A DNA stretch of 40,315 nt from Neisseria polysaccharea ATCC 43768 (GCA_000176735.1 ADBE01000007.1:1-40315), one strand, 5' to 3'; counted from the stretch's first letter, positions 27,554 to 37,199 are shown. Numbers and translations are program-made. The notes: generated by a model not told the origin, from the letters alone.

Positions 27554-27572
27554 TATAAATAATTGATTTATA
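27554..27572. promoter_or_regulatory. AT-rich palindrome before the ArsR-family gene
   Basis: TATAAAT-N5-ATTTATA, within a very AT-rich stretch 86 bases before the ArsR-family start. Inverted AT-rich repeats of this size are typical ArsR/SmtB-family operators, so autoregulation is likely. Confidence 0.45.
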
Positions 27573-27657
27573 ATATAATTTATAAAGATAATCACAATCA
27601 TCCATATCTGCCGCCCGTCAATCCGCTTGGCGGGCGGAAAAGGTTTTAGGAATACCG

Positions 27658-27939
27658 ATGAACACAATACCGCTCCACACCATACTCAAACTTATGGCGC
27701 ATCCCGAACGTATGGCGATACTGCTCCAACTTTTGGACGGCGATTGCAATATTGCCGAGCTGTCCGAATCCCTGTCCATGCCTGCGACAGCGGTTTCCAA
27801 CCATTTGAGCCGACTGCGCGTGGAAGGTCTGGTGGACTTTACGCGTTACCACCGCATTATCGAATACCGCCTGATTTCCGAAGACGCGGCGGCGATTCTG
27901 CACACGGTTCGCGATTTGGAAAACAAACGCGTGGCATAG
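27658..27939 (+). CDS. ArsR-family transcriptional regulator
   Basis: A 93-residue winged-helix repressor. The ArsR pattern LKLMAHPERMAILLQLLDGD, then NIAELSESLSM with recognition helix PATAVSNHLSRLRVEGLVDF and a beta-wing (RYHRIIEYRL), is complete. The protein has a single Cys (in GDCNIAEL), so neither the classical metal-binding CXC pair nor a two-Cys redox switch is present and the inducer is unknown. It lies 59 bases before the exonuclease gene, with a degenerate uptake-sequence hairpin between them (27960-27983), so the two need not share a transcript. Confidence 0.85.
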   Translation: MNTIPLHTILKLMAHPERMAILLQLLDGDCNIAELSESLSMPATAVSNHLSRLRVEGLVDFTRYHRIIEYRLISEDAAAILHTVRDLENKRVA

Positions 27940-27959
27940 TGTTAGAATCCTTTCCTTTT

Positions 27960-27983
27960 GCCGTCTGAACGTTTCAGACAGCA
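27960..27983 (+). terminator. Imperfect uptake-sequence hairpin after the ArsR-family gene
   Basis: GCCGTCTGAA and TTCAGACAGC with a 3-nt loop and one mismatch, followed by ATTTTT. It probably ends the regulator transcript just before the exonuclease start. Confidence 0.6.
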
Positions 27984-27998
27984 TTTTTCGGAAATGTT

Positions 27999-28769
27999 AT
28001 GAAAATTACCACTTGGAATGTCAATTCGCTCAATGTGCGGCTGCCGCAGGTGCAAAACCTGCTTGCCGATAATCCGCCGGATATCCTTGTTTTACAAGAA
28101 CTCAAGCTCGATCAGGACAAGTTTCCCGCCGCCGCCTTGCAGATGATGGGTTGGCACTGTGTCTGGAGCGGGCAGAAAACCTACAACGGTGTGGCGATCA
28201 TCAGCCGCAGCGTGCCGCAGGACGTGCATTTCGGTTTGCCTTCCCTGCCGGATGACCCGCAACGCCGCGTGATTGCGGCGACCGTAGGCGGCGTGCGCGT
28301 CATCAATGTCTATTGCGTCAACGGCGAGGCTTTGGACAGCCCCAAATTCAAATATAAGGAACAGTGGTTTGCCGCACTGACGGAGTTTGTCCGCGATGAA
28401 ATGACCCGCTACGGCAAACTGGTGCTGCTGGGCGATTTCAATATCGCGCCTGCCGATGCGGACTGTTACGACCCTGAAAAATGGTATGAAAAAATCCACT
28501 GTTCGTCCGTCGAACGGCAGTGGTTTCAAAATCTGCTGGATTTGGGATTGACCGACAGCCTGCGCCAAGTCCATCCCGAAGGCGCGTTCTATACCTGGTT
28601 CGACTATCGCGGCGCGATGTTCCAACGCAAACTGGGCCTGCGTATCGACCATATATTGGTTACGTCCGAAATGGCGGCCGTTTTGAAGGATGTCCGTGTC
28701 GATTTGGATACGCGCGCTTTAGAGCGTCCGAGCGACCACGCGCCCGTGGCGGCGGAATTCGATTTGTAA
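27999..28769 (+). CDS. Exonuclease III family 3'-phosphodiesterase (NExo type)
   Basis: A 256-residue DNA repair enzyme of the exonuclease III/AP endonuclease family. WNVNSLNVRLPQV, QELKLDQD (metal Glu), LLGDFNIAPADADCY, LRIDHILVT and RPSDHAPVAAEF are intact. His167 sits in EKIHCSSVERQWF. In N. meningitidis a His at this position distinguishes NExo, a dedicated 3'-phosphodiesterase, from the AP endonuclease NApe. I therefore infer cleaning of damaged 3' ends rather than abasic-site cutting. It is followed by an uptake-sequence terminator. Confidence 0.85.
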   Translation: MKITTWNVNSLNVRLPQVQNLLADNPPDILVLQELKLDQDKFPAAALQMMGWHCVWSGQKTYNGVAIISRSVPQDVHFGLPSLPDDPQRRVIAATVGGVRVINVYCVNGEALDSPKFKYKEQWFAALTEFVRDEMTRYGKLVLLGDFNIAPADADCYDPEKWYEKIHCSSVERQWFQNLLDLGLTDSLRQVHPEGAFYTWFDYRGAMFQRKLGLRIDHILVTSEMAAVLKDVRVDLDTRALERPSDHAPVAAEFDL

Positions 28770-28783
28770 TTCGGGAAAGGCAA

Positions 28784-28819
28784 ATGCCGTCTGAAACTTC
28801 GCAGAGTTTCAGACGGCAT
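28784..28819 (+). terminator. Uptake-sequence terminator after the exonuclease gene
   Basis: Inverted ATGCCGTCTGAA arms extended by further pairing (ATGCCGTCTGAAACT with AGTTTCAGACGGCAT), followed by TTTT, 14 bases past the stop. Confidence 0.85.
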
Positions 28820-29007
28820 TTTGATTGAATATCCGTTTAAACGATGAGGTTGCAGAGGGTATCGCGGTATGGCGGTAACGTCTGCAAGGTTGGACTGCGC
28901 TTGCACGCCATCGTCTGCAAGCCGCGGTTTCCCGGCAAACGGCAAGGCGTTATCCATAGAATTACAGTCGGGGAAAAGGGAGTACGGCTGCGCTTGCGGA
29001 TATGGAA

Positions 29008-29036
29008 ATGCCGTCTGAAGGTTGTTCAGACGGCAT
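29008..29036. terminator. Uptake-sequence terminator after the OmpA-like lipoprotein gene
   Basis: A perfect inverted pair with a 5-nt loop, 17 bases beyond the stop at 29053. The 190 bases between this and the previous terminator hold nothing recognisable. Confidence 0.8.
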
Positions 29037-29052
29037 TCCTTTTGCGCGGGGC

Positions 29053-29730
29053 TTACATTTGCTGTGCCGCATTGACGGCGCGTTGGTCGGGGTTGATCAG
29101 GATTTCCACCCGGCGGTTTTGCGCGCGGCCTTCAGCCGTAGCGTTGGAAGCGACCGGCATATGCGAACCGTAGCCGTAAACCGCCAGTCGCGAAGCCGCC
29201 ACGCCGCGGGATTGCAGATAGTAGGCAACCGCTTGGGCGCGGTGTTGCGAAAGCGGATTGTTGACGGCATCGGAACCCGTGTTGTCGGTGTGCCCGTTGA
29301 TGGTCAGCGTGGTATCCGGATATTGCACCAGCGTTTGTGCGGCAGTATTCAGCGCAAATTGCGCATTGTTGCTTAAAACCGCGCTGCCGGTGGCAAAGGT
29401 AACGTTTTCGGGCATTACCAGCTTGATTTGGTTACCTTGGCGTTGAACCTGGACTTGTGTGCCGGTAAGGCTTTGGCGGAGCCGCTGCTCTTGATAGTCC
29501 ATATAACCGCCGATGCCCGCACCGATTGCGCCGCAGGCAAGCGCGGAATTGCGTGCGCCTTTGCCGCTATGGGTCAGTGCGCCGACGATGCCGCACACTG
29601 CCGCGCCGCCCAAACCGTACATGGCGGATTTGCTTGGGGACTGCTGTCCGGTTACAGGGTCGGCAACGCAGCCGGAAAGCGCGAGTGCAGATGCGGTCAG
29701 CACGACGGTAAAGGGTTTGAAGAAAGTCAT
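29053..29730 (-). CDS. OmpA-family outer-membrane lipoprotein
   Basis: A 225-residue lipoprotein. The start is the ATG at 29730 (MTFFKPFTVVLTASALALSGC) with AGGAA upstream; lipobox LSGC puts the lipidated Cys at 21. A glycine-rich segment (GLGGAAVCGIVGAL, then CGAIGAGIGGYMDYQEQ) resembles YMGG/glycine-zipper lipoproteins. The C-terminal OmpA-like domain (FATGSAVLSNNAQFALN, INGHTDNTGSDAVN, LSQHRAQAVAYYL, AEGRAQNRRVEILI) should bind peptidoglycan. It likely anchors the outer membrane to the wall, like Pal/YiaD proteins. Divergent from nothing; the DUF1275 gene follows the same strand upstream, 79 bases away. Confidence 0.85.
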   Translation of the reverse strand: MTFFKPFTVVLTASALALSGCVADPVTGQQSPSKSAMYGLGGAAVCGIVGALTHSGKGARNSALACGAIGAGIGGYMDYQEQRLRQSLTGTQVQVQRQGNQIKLVMPENVTFATGSAVLSNNAQFALNTAAQTLVQYPDTTLTINGHTDNTGSDAVNNPLSQHRAQAVAYYLQSRGVAASRLAVYGYGSHMPVASNATAEGRAQNRRVEILINPDQRAVNAAQQM

Positions 29731-29809
29731 GGTGTTTCCTTCCGTGTATATGTCAAACCGTACAACTATAAACAATCATGCCGTCCAAATAAGCGGCGTT
29801 AACCTGAAA

Positions 29810-30691
29810 TTACCCGATTTTTCCCGAAACAACACCGGTTTGTCGGTATTTGCGCCGAAACTTCCGCCATATCCACAAAAAACGGACCTTGACATCATAA
29901 CCGACCGAGCCAGCACCTAGTATCAGCAATACCGCCGAAACGGGCAGGGCGAAGTGGTGTCCGATTTTATGGTAGCCCCACGCACCGATGATGCCGCCGA
30001 GCAGAAAGGCCTGCATCATGCCGCTGAGCAGCCACATTTTGGGTTTGTTGACGCGGACGTGCGGCAGGCGGGGATGGTGGGTTTTGGAGTAATACAGGGC
30101 GCGTGAGATTTCGATGCCCAAGTCGGTCGCCGTACCCGTCATGTGGGTCGAGCGGATCGCGCCGCCCGATAAGAGCGTCATCACCGTGTTGTGCATACCC
30201 ATGATGAAACAGAGCAGAAACAGCGCGAGGGAAGGGAAGACCAAGCCTCCGTCCGTATCCCATTGCAGCGCGGTAATGCCGAACAGGCCGAAAACCAGCA
30301 GGTAAACCGCTTCCAGCCACATCGACAACCCGTAGCTGCCCCGAAAGCGCATTTGCTGCGTCCATAAGATCACCCAGCCCGAATGCGCCGCACCCGCGAT
30401 GAAACACAACACGCTGACCATCGCTACCGCCGCCGCCGTCCATTGCTTCAGATATACCATGTCCGCCAGCAACGACATCGAGCCGGTAACGTGCGACGTG
30501 TAGCGGGCAAATGCAAAAAAACCGCCGGCATTGATTGCGCCGGCAAGCAGCGACATGATGTAGCCCAATCGGCGGAAACGCGCATCCGAAATGTGGTGTT
30601 CGTGCAGGTAGGGGCGGTCGGCCTGCCAAAACGGCGGGATGTGGTGGCGGCTGCGGCGGGCGTGTTTGGCGTGGCGGTCGGATTCGTTCAT
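29810..30691 (-). CDS. DUF1275 (YoaK-type) membrane protein
   Basis: A 293-residue inner-membrane protein with about six hydrophobic segments. The DUF1275 features are LLAGAINAGGFFAFARYTSH with VTGSMS, then MGMHNTVMTLLSGGAIRSTH with MTGTATDLG. The function of the family is unknown; a transporter-like role is often supposed. The N-terminus is very basic and His-rich (SDRHAKHARRSRHHIPP). It is divergent from the small lipoprotein gene. Confidence 0.85.
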   Translation of the reverse strand: MNESDRHAKHARRSRHHIPPFWQADRPYLHEHHISDARFRRLGYIMSLLAGAINAGGFFAFARYTSHVTGSMSLLADMVYLKQWTAAAVAMVSVLCFIAGAAHSGWVILWTQQMRFRGSYGLSMWLEAVYLLVFGLFGITALQWDTDGGLVFPSLALFLLCFIMGMHNTVMTLLSGGAIRSTHMTGTATDLGIEISRALYYSKTHHPRLPHVRVNKPKMWLLSGMMQAFLLGGIIGAWGYHKIGHHFALPVSAVLLILGAGSVGYDVKVRFLWIWRKFRRKYRQTGVVSGKIG

Positions 30692-30819
30692 AATGGGCGG
30701 ACGGTTCGGACGGAAAATTCAAAACTCGCATTTTATAGCGGAAACGGCAACGGGGCGAACTTCACAAGTGCTTGAAAAGAGCGTACATTAAACCTGTTTT
30801 CAATCAGAGGGCAGACACC

Positions 30820-31191
30820 ATGCGTCCACACATCGCGGTCATCGCCGCAATACTCATACTGACTGCCTGCGCCACACCCGAACAGCAGGCGGCACGCCGT
30901 CAGGCGCAGCAACGCTACGAACAGGACCTGCAAGTCGCCCTTGCAGCGCAATGCGACCGCGAGACTGCACAGCTTATCCGCCGTCAGTTCGATTCAGGAT
31001 ATGCGCCCATGCCCGATGCCGAAAGACAGATATTTAAAACACGCTATACCGAAAAGCTTTCCGATCCCATGTTCCAAGCCTGTTACAAAATGGCGTGGCA
31101 GAACTACATCTCGCAACAGCAGCTGAAAGAAGTACGCCTGTACCGCTATTACGACGATTGGGGCTATCCGTTTTACCGTCCTTGGTGGTAG
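30820..31191 (+). CDS. Small putative lipoprotein
   Basis: A 123-residue protein. The start is the ATG at 30820 (MRPHIAVIAAILILTAC), with AGAGGG nine bases upstream; an earlier in-frame start at 30772 adds a segment unlike a signal peptide. The lipobox LTAC gives a lipidated Cys17. The mature part is Gln/Arg-rich and helical (TPEQQAARRQAQQRYEQDLQ), with a Tyr/Trp-rich tail (YRYYDDWGYPFYRPWW). No function is recognised. It is likely attached to the outer membrane. Confidence 0.75.
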   Translation: MRPHIAVIAAILILTACATPEQQAARRQAQQRYEQDLQVALAAQCDRETAQLIRRQFDSGYAPMPDAERQIFKTRYTEKLSDPMFQACYKMAWQNYISQQQLKEVRLYRYYDDWGYPFYRPWW

Positions 31192-31291
31192 TCAGAAGCG
31201 GCGGCATATGCCGTCTGAACGCGCCTACTGTCTATAAACCGCAATACCGTTTACAATGACCGCCTGTTTCACCACATACCCGAACGCAACA

Positions 31292-32212
31292 ATGAGAATC
31301 AGGCTGGGGCGGCACAACGCGCCCGACTTTCCGCACGGGGCCGCCGTAACCATAGGTAACTTCGACGGCGTACACCTCGGACACAAACACATCCTCCAAA
31401 AACTCCGCCTCGAAGCCGACACGCGCGGATTACCCGTCGTGGCCGTCGTTTTCGAACCCCAACCCAAAGAATTTTTCGCACTCCGCACCGGCAGGATGCC
31501 GCCGTGCCGGATCAGCCCCCTGCGCACCAAGCTCGAATTATTGGAAGGCACAGGCTGCGTCGATGCCGTCTGGGTTTTGCGTTTCGATCAAAATTTTTCC
31601 GAAATATCCGCGCAAGCATTTATCAACCGCCTGCTGCGTCAAACCTTGAATACGCGTTATTTGCTCGTCGGCGACGATTTCCGTTTCGGTGCGGGGCGGG
31701 AAGGCTGTTTTGAACTTTTGGCACAACAGCCCGATATGCAAACCGAGCGCACGCCTTCCGTCATCGTCGAAGACATCCGCACCAGCAGTACCGCCGTGCG
31801 ACAAGCCCTTTCAGACGGCAACCTTGCCTATGCGAAAAAACTTTTGGGGCACGACTACGTTTTGGGGGGCAGGGTGGTGCACGGCAGAAAACTCGGACGC
31901 ACCCTAAATGCCCCAACCGCCAATATCCGCCTGCCCGGCCACCGTTATGCCCTCGGCGGCGTGTTTGTCGTCGAAGCAGACGGCGCATTCGGCACGCGGC
32001 GCGGCGTGGCGAGCTTCGGCTTCAATCCCACCGTTGATAGCAGCTGTTCTCAAAAGCTTGAAGTCCACCTGTTCGACTTTCAAGGCGACCTGTACGGACA
32101 ACGGCTGAATGTCCGCTTCCTGCACAAACTGCGCGATGAGGAAAAGTTTGACGGTATGGAAGAACTGAAAAGGCAGATTGAAGCCGATATGGAAGCCGCA
32201 AAGTGTTGGTAG
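31292..32212 (+). CDS. ribF: Bifunctional riboflavin kinase / FAD synthetase
   Basis: A 306-residue enzyme that phosphorylates riboflavin to FMN and adenylylates FMN to FAD. The N-terminal nucleotidyltransferase has AVTIGNFDGVHLGHKHIL and the STAVRQALSDG segment. The C-terminal kinase has RKLGRTLNAPTANIRLP and VEVHLFDF-like LEVHLFDFQGDLYG. The start is set at 31292 (MRIRLGRHNAPDFP), which matches RibF N-termini; an in-frame ATG at 31256 would add 12 unrelated residues. It precedes ileS and lspA, a common arrangement in Proteobacteria. Confidence 0.93.
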   Translation: MRIRLGRHNAPDFPHGAAVTIGNFDGVHLGHKHILQKLRLEADTRGLPVVAVVFEPQPKEFFALRTGRMPPCRISPLRTKLELLEGTGCVDAVWVLRFDQNFSEISAQAFINRLLRQTLNTRYLLVGDDFRFGAGREGCFELLAQQPDMQTERTPSVIVEDIRTSSTAVRQALSDGNLAYAKKLLGHDYVLGGRVVHGRKLGRTLNAPTANIRLPGHRYALGGVFVVEADGAFGTRRGVASFGFNPTVDSSCSQKLEVHLFDFQGDLYGQRLNVRFLHKLRDEEKFDGMEELKRQIEADMEAAKCW

Positions 32213-32353
32213 AAAAACCTTATACAAACCATCCGATTGGGCTACAATCAATCTTTTAACTTTTCAGACGGCATAGGGGTTTCCCGTTGTGAAATACTGT
32301 TTGAGGCGCAATGCCGTCTGAAACCGAAATATTGTAACAATAGAGATTAAAAA

Positions 32354-35143
32354 ATGACCGATTACAGTAAAACCGTAAACCTGCTCGAGAGCCCGTTTCC
32401 AATGCGCGGCAATCTTGCCAAGCGCGAGCCTGCATGGCTGAAAAGCTGGTACGAGCAAAAACGCTACCAAAAACTGCGCGAAATCGCCAAAGGCCGTCCG
32501 AAATTCATCCTGCACGACGGTCCTCCGTATGCCAACGGCGACATCCACATCGGTCATGCCGTCAATAAAATCCTCAAAGACATCATTATCCGCAGCAAAA
32601 CCCAAGCCGGTTTTGATGCGCCTTATGTGCCGGGTTGGGACTGCCACGGTTTGCCTATCGAAGTAATGGTAGAAAAACTGCACGGCAAAGACATGCCCAA
32701 AGCGCGCTTCCGCGAATTATGCCGCGAATACGCCGCCGAACAAGTTGCCCGCCAGAAAAAAGACTTTATCCGCTTGGGCGTGTTGGGCGATTGGGACCGT
32801 CCTTACCTGACTATGGATTTTAAAACCGAAGCCGATACCGTGCGTATGCTTGGTGAAATCTACAAATCCGGCTATCTCTACCGGGGCGCGAAACCGGTTC
32901 AATTCTGCTTGGACTGCGGTTCTTCGCTGGCGGAAGCGGAAGTGGAATACAAAGACAAAGTATCGCCCGCGATTGACGTGGGTTATCCGTTTAAAGACAC
33001 TGCCGCGCTTGCCGCCGCATTCGGTTTGGCAGGCATCGAGGGCAAAGCGTTTGCCGTCATTTGGACGACTACGCCTTGGACGCTGCCGGCGAGCCAAGCC
33101 GTATCGGCGGGCGCGGACGTGGTGTATCAACTGATCGATACGCCCAAAGGCAAATTGGTATTGGCGAAAGACTTGGCGGAAGACGCGCTCAAACGTTACG
33201 GTTTTTCAGACGACATTGCTATTCTTGCCGAAACCACCGGCGACAAGCTGGAAAACCTGCACATGAACCATCCGTTCCTCGAACGCGATATTCCCATGCT
33301 TAACGGCGAACACGTTACCACCGATGCCGGTACCGGCTTGGTACACACCGCCCCTGCGCACGGTTTGGAAGACTACGCCGTCTGCAACAAATACGGCATC
33401 GAGCTTTACAACCCTGTCAACGCCGAGGGCAAATACATCGGCGAAACGCCGCGCGTTGCCGGTATGCGTGTTTGGGAGGCGAACCCCGTCATCCTGCAAT
33501 GGTTGGAAGAAACCGGCAACCTCTTGGCAAGCAGCAAAATCGAACACAGCTACGCACACTGCTGGCGCCACAAAACGCCGTTGATTTACCGTGCGACCGG
33601 CCAATGGTTTGTCGGTATGGACAAAGCAGGTGCCGACGGTAAAACCTTGCGCGACAAAGCCATCAAAGCCGTTGACGATACCGAGTTTTTCCCGTCTTGG
33701 GGGCGCGCGCGTTTGGAAGCTATGATTGAAGGCCGTCCCGACTGGGTGGTTTCGCGCCAACGCTACTGGGGCACGCCGATGACTTTCTTTGTCCACAAAG
33801 AAACGGGCGAGCTGCATCCGGACTCTGCCGAACTTTTGGAAAAAGTCGCGCAAAAAATCGAAGAAAAAGGCATCGAAGCGTGGTTCTCTCTGGATAAGGG
33901 CGAACTCTTAAGCGCGGAAGATTGCGAAAATTACGACAAACTCCCTGACACGATGGACGTGTGGTTCGACTCGGGTTCGACTCATTATTCCGTTGTGAAA
34001 CAACGCGAAGAATTGGAATGGCCGGCGGATTTGTACCTCGAAGGCAGCGACCAACACCGGGGCTGGTTTCAATCGTCTATGCTGACCGGCTGCGCCTCAT
34101 CAATGGGTCGCGCCCCGTACAAACAGCTGTTGACCCACGGTTTCGTTGTAGACGGCGAAGGCAAAAAAATGTCGAAATCCATCGGCAACGTCGTCGCGCC
34201 GCAAGAAGTGTATAACGAATTCGGCGCGGACATCCTGCGCCTGTGGGCGGCATCCACCGATTACAGCGGCGAATTGGCGATTTCCAAAGAAATCCTCAAG
34301 CGCGTAACCGAAAGCTACCGTCGTATCCGCAATACCTTGAGCTTCCTGTTTGCCAATCTCAGCGACTTTAATCCGATTGAAGATGCCGTGCAACAGGCGG
34401 ATATGGTGGAAATCGACCGCTACGCCCTGGTGTTGGCGCGTCGGCTGCAAGAGCGTCTGGCAGGCGATTACTATCCGCGTTATGCCTTCCACTTCGCCGT
34501 AAAAGACATTGTTTCTTTCTGCTCGGAAGACTTGGGCGCGTTCTACCTCGATATCCTGAAAGACCGCCTCTACACCACCAAAGCCGACAGCCGCGCCCGC
34601 CGCAGCGCGCAAACCGCCCTGTACCACATCACGCGCAGCCTGGTTCTCTTGATTGCACCGATTTTGTGCTTTACCGGCGAAGAAGCGTGGGACATCATCG
34701 GCGGCGGCGAAGAAGACAGCGTCCTCTTCCACACTTGGCACGAGTTCCCGACCATCAACGAAAAAGCCGAAGCCGAACTGGTGCAAAAATGGACGGCAAT
34801 CCGCGAAGCCCGCGAAGCGGTAACCGCCGCCATCGAGCCTTTGCGCGCCGACAAAACCGTCGGTTCGTCCTTGCAAGCCGAAGCCGAAATTACGGCTCCG
34901 GAAGAAATGGCCGACTATCTGAATGCTTTGGGCGAAGAATTGCGCTTTGCTTTGCTGGTGTCTAAAGCAGAAGTGAAAGTCGGTGATGAACTTGCCGTTG
35001 CCGCCAAAGCCAGTGACGGCGAAAAATGCGAACGCTGCTGGCACTACACCCACGATGTGGGCGCAGTAGCAGGCCATGAAACCGTCTGCAAACGCTGTGC
35101 AGAGAATGTCGGCGGAGAAGGCGAAACGCGCTATTACGCCTGA
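32354..35143 (+). CDS. ileS: Isoleucyl-tRNA synthetase
   Basis: A 929-residue class I synthetase. The HIGH motif is in [16 protein letters not shown] and the KMSKS motif in [12 protein letters not shown]. The CP1 editing domain with [12 protein letters not shown]-like [15 protein letters not shown] is present, and the C-terminal zinc site CERCWHY and CKRC is complete, as in the bacterial (mupirocin-sensitive) type. The 140-bp leader contains two uptake sequences in inverted orientation (32263-32274 and 32311-32322) but no T-box. An AT-type variant of the uptake core lies inside the gene at about 33205. Confidence 0.96.
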   Translation: MTDYSKTVNLLESPFPMRGNLAKREPAWLKSWYEQKRYQKLREIAKGRPKFILHDGPPYANGDIHIGHAVNKILKDIIIRSKTQAGFDAPYVPGWDCHGLPIEVMVEKLHGKDMPKARFRELCREYAAEQVARQKKDFIRLGVLGDWDRPYLTMDFKTEADTVRMLGEIYKSGYLYRGAKPVQFCLDCGSSLAEAEVEYKDKVSPAIDVGYPFKDTAALAAAFGLAGIEGKAFAVIWTTTPWTLPASQAVSAGADVVYQLIDTPKGKLVLAKDLAEDALKRYGFSDDIAILAETTGDKLENLHMNHPFLERDIPMLNGEHVTTDAGTGLVHTAPAHGLEDYAVCNKYGIELYNPVNAEGKYIGETPRVAGMRVWEANPVILQWLEETGNLLASSKIEHSYAHCWRHKTPLIYRATGQWFVGMDKAGADGKTLRDKAIKAVDDTEFFPSWGRARLEAMIEGRPDWVVSRQRYWGTPMTFFVHKETGELHPDSAELLEKVAQKIEEKGIEAWFSLDKGELLSAEDCENYDKLPDTMDVWFDSGSTHYSVVKQREELEWPADLYLEGSDQHRGWFQSSMLTGCASSMGRAPYKQLLTHGFVVDGEGKKMSKSIGNVVAPQEVYNEFGADILRLWAASTDYSGELAISKEILKRVTESYRRIRNTLSFLFANLSDFNPIEDAVQQADMVEIDRYALVLARRLQERLAGDYYPRYAFHFAVKDIVSFCSEDLGAFYLDILKDRLYTTKADSRARRSAQTALYHITRSLVLLIAPILCFTGEEAWDIIGGGEEDSVLFHTWHEFPTINEKAEAELVQKWTAIREAREAVTAAIEPLRADKTVGSSLQAEAEITAPEEMADYLNALGEELRFALLVSKAEVKVGDELAVAAKASDGEKCERCWHYTHDVGAVAGHETVCKRCAENVGGEGETRYYA

Positions 35144-35157
35144 TAAAGTTTGAGCAA

Positions 35158-35196
35158 ATGCCGTCTGAAACCGCCGAACAGCATTTCAGATGGCAT
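35158..35196 (+). terminator. Uptake-sequence hairpin after ileS
   Basis: ATGCCGTCTGAA pairs with TTCAGATGGCAT (one G-T wobble) and is followed by TTTTTT, 15 bases after the stop. A second tight inverted pair lies at 35320-35345. Confidence 0.8.
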
Positions 35197-35370
35197 TTTT
35201 TGTGCCGCGATTTGTCTTCATAATGGCGGAGGGGTTTCAAGATTGCGGTGTTGTCGGGAATGACGGTTCGGGTATTTCACTGTGCCCGCCCGCGCCTGTC
35301 AACGGCGGGTGCATCAAAAATGCCGTCTGAAGGTTCAGACGGCATCGGTGTCGGGGAATCAGCGAGCCGT

Positions 35371-35411
35371 AGGGTGGGCTTCAGCCTGCTAACCCCACCA
35401 AATCCTACCCT
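35371..35411. repeat. Imperfect inverted repeat, AGGGTGGG...CCTACCCT
   Basis: A 41-bp stretch with partly complementary ends (AGGGTGGG at 35371-35378, CCTACCCT at 35404-35411) and an inner CCCACC. It looks like a small dispersed Neisseria repeat next to the dRS3 unit; I cannot name it. Confidence 0.35.
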
Positions 35412-35427
35412 GCGCAACTGAAGCGTC

Positions 35428-35527
35428 ATTCCCACGAAAGTGGGAATCTAGAACGCAGGGGTGGAGCAACCGTTTTATCCGATAAGTTTCTGTGCGGACA
35501 GGTCTGGATTCCCGCCTGCGCGGGAAT
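35428..35527. repeat. NIME: RS unit flanked by two dRS3 repeats
   Basis: Two 20-bp dRS3 sequences ATTCCC-N8-GGGAAT (35428-35447 and 35508-35527) flank a 60-bp RS unit. A related fragment (GTCGGGAATGACGG next to GGGTTTCAAGATT) occurs at about 35232-35265 and again at 35519-35543. dRS3 sites are known targets of filamentous-phage-type integration in Neisseria; no phage is present here. Confidence 0.85.
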
Positions 35528-35619
35528 GACGGGTTTCAAGATTACGGCATTTGCCGTTTCGGGTACAGGCAGGGGGTTTTCGGGTAAAATGGCACTCTTT
35601 TATCCGGTTGTTGAAAAAT

Positions 35620-36114
35620 ATGTCTTCATCTGTTTCAAGTAAAACGCGCTATTGGGTATTGGCACTTGCCGCCATCGTGCTGGACCAGTGGTCGAAGTGG
35701 GCGGTGCTGTCGTCGTTTCAGTATCGGGAACGCGTCAATGTCATTCCTTCCTTTTTCGATCTGACCTTGGTGTACAACCCGGGCGCGGCGTTCAGCTTCC
35801 TTGCCGATCAGGGCGGCTGGCAAAAATACTTTTTTTTGGTGCTGGCGGTGGCGGTGAGTGCGTATTTGGTACGCGCTATCTTGCGCGACGAGTTTGCAGC
35901 CCTCGGAAAAATCGGGGCGGCAATGATTATCGGCGGTGCGTTGGGCAACGTTATCGACCGCCTGATACACGGTCATGTCGTCGATTTCTTATTGTTTTAT
36001 TGGCAAAATTGGTTTTATCCCGCCTTTAATATTGCCGACAGCTTTATCTGCGTCGGTGCGGTGTTGGCAGTGTTGGACAATATCGTCCATCGCAAAGATA
36101 GCAAAAAAACGTGA
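35620..36114 (+). CDS. lspA: Lipoprotein signal peptidase
   Basis: A 164-residue inner-membrane aspartyl protease that removes signal peptides from prolipoproteins such as MafA and the others in this window. The start at 35620 (MSSSVSSKTRYWVLALAA) fits the family; the open frame extends 69 bases upstream without support. Four hydrophobic segments, VYNPGAAFSFLAD, catalytic Asp in NVIDRLIHGHVVDF and in FNIADSFICVG are all present. It is followed after 29 bases by ispH, with an uptake sequence in the gap. Confidence 0.95.
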   Translation: MSSSVSSKTRYWVLALAAIVLDQWSKWAVLSSFQYRERVNVIPSFFDLTLVYNPGAAFSFLADQGGWQKYFFLVLAVAVSAYLVRAILRDEFAALGKIGAAMIIGGALGNVIDRLIHGHVVDFLLFYWQNWFYPAFNIADSFICVGAVLAVLDNIVHRKDSKKT

Positions 36115-36143
36115 ATGCCGTCTGAACACGGAATGCAAAACTT

Positions 36144-37112
36144 ATGAACGGAAAAACCATCATCCTTGCCAATCCGCGCGGCTTCTGCGCCGGTGTGGAT
36201 CGGGCAATCAGTATTGTCGAACGTGCTTTGGAAGAATTCGGCGCGCCTATTTATGTGCGCCACGAAGTCGTCCACAACAAATTCGTCGTGGACAACCTGC
36301 GTGAAAAAGGCGCGGTGTTTATCGAAGACTTGGCGGAAGTGCCGCCGGGTGCGACGCTGGTTTATTCGGCACACGGCGTATCGAAGGCGGTGCAGCAAGA
36401 AGCGGCGGAACGTGGTTTCCGCGTATTTGATGCGACTTGCCCGCTAGTGACGAAAGTGCATAAGGAAGTCGCCCGACTGGATGCCCAAGACTGTGAAATC
36501 ATCATGATCGGGCATAAGGGGCACGTCGAGGTTGAAGGAACGATGGGGCAGCTTGCGCCGGGCAAAATGCTTTTGGTCGAAACGGTCGGAGATGTGGCAA
36601 AACTCGAAATTAAAAACCCCGACAAACTCGCCTATGTCAGCCAAACCACGCTCTCGGTCGATGAAACCAAAGACATCATCGCCGCGCTGAACGCGCGTTT
36701 CCCCAATATCCGCAATCCGCACAAGGAAGACATCTGCTATGCGACGACCAACCGGCAAACCGCCGTCAAAGAGCTGGCGGAACAGTGCGACATCGTGATT
36801 GTGGTCGGTTCGCCCAATTCGTCCAACAGCAACCGCCTGCGCGAAGTGGCGGCATCGCGCGGAATCGATGCGTATATGGTGGATAATGCAGGCTACCTGC
36901 AACGCGCGTGGTTTGAGGGAAAACACAAAGTCGGCGTAACGGCAGGTGCGTCCGCGCCCGAAGTGTTGGTGCAGGAAGTATTGGCAACCATACGCGGATG
37001 GGGGCACGAAACCGTACGCGAAGGGGAGGGCGCGGAAGAAAGCATCGTGTTCGTCCTGCCCAAAGAGCTGCGCCGCGAGGGCGAAACCAAACCCGATTTG
37101 TGCAAACGTTGA
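36144..37112 (+). CDS. ispH: 4-hydroxy-3-methylbut-2-enyl diphosphate reductase
   Basis: A 322-residue iron-sulfur enzyme, the last step of the MEP isoprenoid pathway, giving IPP and DMAPP. The three cluster Cys lie in [13 protein letters not shown] (Cys15), [14 protein letters not shown] and a later conserved Cys within the [11 protein letters not shown] segment. [36 protein letters not shown] and [11 protein letters not shown] are family motifs. It follows lspA as in many Proteobacteria. Confidence 0.95.
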   Translation: MNGKTIILANPRGFCAGVDRAISIVERALEEFGAPIYVRHEVVHNKFVVDNLREKGAVFIEDLAEVPPGATLVYSAHGVSKAVQQEAAERGFRVFDATCPLVTKVHKEVARLDAQDCEIIMIGHKGHVEVEGTMGQLAPGKMLLVETVGDVAKLEIKNPDKLAYVSQTTLSVDETKDIIAALNARFPNIRNPHKEDICYATTNRQTAVKELAEQCDIVIVVGSPNSSNSNRLREVAASRGIDAYMVDNAGYLQRAWFEGKHKVGVTAGASAPEVLVQEVLATIRGWGHETVREGEGAEESIVFVLPKELRREGETKPDLCKR

Positions 37113-37141
37113 CGCAGGCGTTGAATGTTTGGGCAACACAA

Positions 37142-37170
37142 ATGCCGTCTGAACAGGCTTCAGACGGCAT
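37142..37170. terminator. Bidirectional uptake-sequence terminator between ispH and gph
   Basis: An inverted ATGCCGTCTGAA pair with a 5-nt loop and T-rich flank, between two convergent genes. Confidence 0.85.
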
Positions 37171-37199
37171 TTTTGCCGCGTGCCGGATGCGGAAACCGA

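Noticed and set aside
27216-27566. 116-codon plus-strand ORF after nadC
   Set aside because: It reads through the uptake-sequence terminator at 27269-27298 and another uptake sequence, has no ribosome binding site and resembles no protein.
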